Shown here one piece after another: positions 5,797 through 6,098 of a DNA stretch of 6,098 nt. The DNA lies in NCBI GenBank assembly GCA_015662405.1, contig DQUE01000207.1:1-6098 (forward strand), written 5' to 3'. Below the pieces are notes generated by a model that did no database searches, was not told the origin of the DNA, and worked only from the letters and a program-made list of their open reading frames with translations. Numbering within the stretch: position 1 is the first letter of the stretch; each line of letters starts with the position of its first letter. Source of the stretch: Sulfurimonas autotrophica (lineage in GTDB: Bacteria > Campylobacterota > Campylobacteria > Campylobacterales > Sulfurimonadaceae). The position numbers were made by a program, and so were the translations under genes.

Positions 5797-6098
5797 ATGA
5801 AATTAAGTGAAATAGCCTCAATTTTAGAGTGTGATTTTCATGGAAATGATGTCGAAATTATCGGTATAAACAGACTCAAAGATGCAAAAGAGAATGAGGT
5901 CTCTTTTGTCTCAAATGCAAAATATATCAAAGATCTTGAAAATACACAAGCAGCAGCAGTCATACTCTCACAAAACCTTGCAAAAAAGCTTCCTAAGCGT
6001 TCACATGCTTTTGTGACAAAAAATCCATATTGGTCTATGGCAACTCTTTCAAAATATTTTGCACCGCCAATTGAAGACGATTCCTTAGCTCTACCTAA
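5797..6098 (+). CDS. lpxD: UDP-3-O-acylglucosamine N-acyltransferase (LpxD), N-terminal part, cut by window end
   Basis: Translation from ATG 5797 stays open to the window end (100 codons plus 2 nt). LpxD transfers a 3-hydroxyacyl chain from acyl carrier protein to UDP-3-O-acyl-glucosamine, the third step of lipid A synthesis, in the cytoplasm. The visible part is the N-terminal uridine-binding domain: INRLKDAKENEVSFVSNAKY (24-43), QAAAVIL (51-57) and KNPYWSMA (75-82). F37, N40 and Y43 have the same spacing as the uracil-contacting Phe, Asn and Tyr that I recall from Chlamydia LpxD. Family members are about 320-340 residues, so the left-handed beta-helix acyltransferase domain and catalytic His lie beyond the window. 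The start is 4 nt after the ilvN stop. The ribosome site is weak (GAGAG about 8 nt upstream), so translation probably depends on ilvN. The lpxD gene next to ilvBN matches the order I recall from Campylobacter. Confidence 0.93.
   Translation, partial: MKLSEIASILECDFHGNDVEIIGINRLKDAKENEVSFVSNAKYIKDLENTQAAAVILSQNLAKKLPKRSHAFVTKNPYWSMATLSKYFAPPIEDDSLALP

Overview
The window is an AT-rich, densely packed bacterial segment with every supported gene on the + strand. It most likely comes from Campylobacterota (Epsilonproteobacteria), perhaps a Sulfurimonas-like genus. Three things suggest this: the base composition and codon use, a TATAAT promoter with no recognisable -35 box, and the gene order acetolactate synthase large subunit, small subunit, lpxD, which I recall from Campylobacter jejuni (ilvI-ilvH-lpxD). 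The lpxD gene shows that the organism is Gram-negative and makes lipid A. The genus is an inference.

Layout. Positions 1-201 hold the 3' end of a CoA-binding-domain protein gene. It abuts ilvA (202-1407, threonine ammonia-lyase), which begins with a TTG codon. After 4 nt comes a 709-residue protein gene (1412-3541) that joins a seven-bladed WD40-type beta-propeller to an alpha-solenoid of about 84-residue repeats. A 77-nt gap (3542-3618) contains a consensus -10 box inside an AT-rich inverted repeat, then a strong Shine-Dalgarno site. It is followed by ilvB (3619-5316), ilvN (5316-5792, overlapping by 1 nt) and the first 100 codons of lpxD (5797-6098, cut by the window edge).

Function. IlvA makes 2-oxobutanoate from threonine. 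IlvB and IlvN condense 2-oxobutanoate or pyruvate with a second pyruvate to give the acetohydroxy acid precursors of isoleucine, valine and leucine. The window therefore carries the entry steps of branched-chain amino acid synthesis, apparently in two transcription units. LpxD, at the end of the second unit, belongs to lipid A synthesis.

The one unusual gene is the propeller-solenoid protein between ilvA and ilvBN. Its N-terminal propeller followed by a helical-repeat solenoid is the domain order of eukaryotic coat proteins (protocoatomer-like). The solenoid repeats are regular enough to align by eye: a Gln-Ala pair recurs at the same position in four consecutive units. Its function is unknown. 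I saw no RNA genes, mobile elements, CRISPR arrays or disrupted genes.
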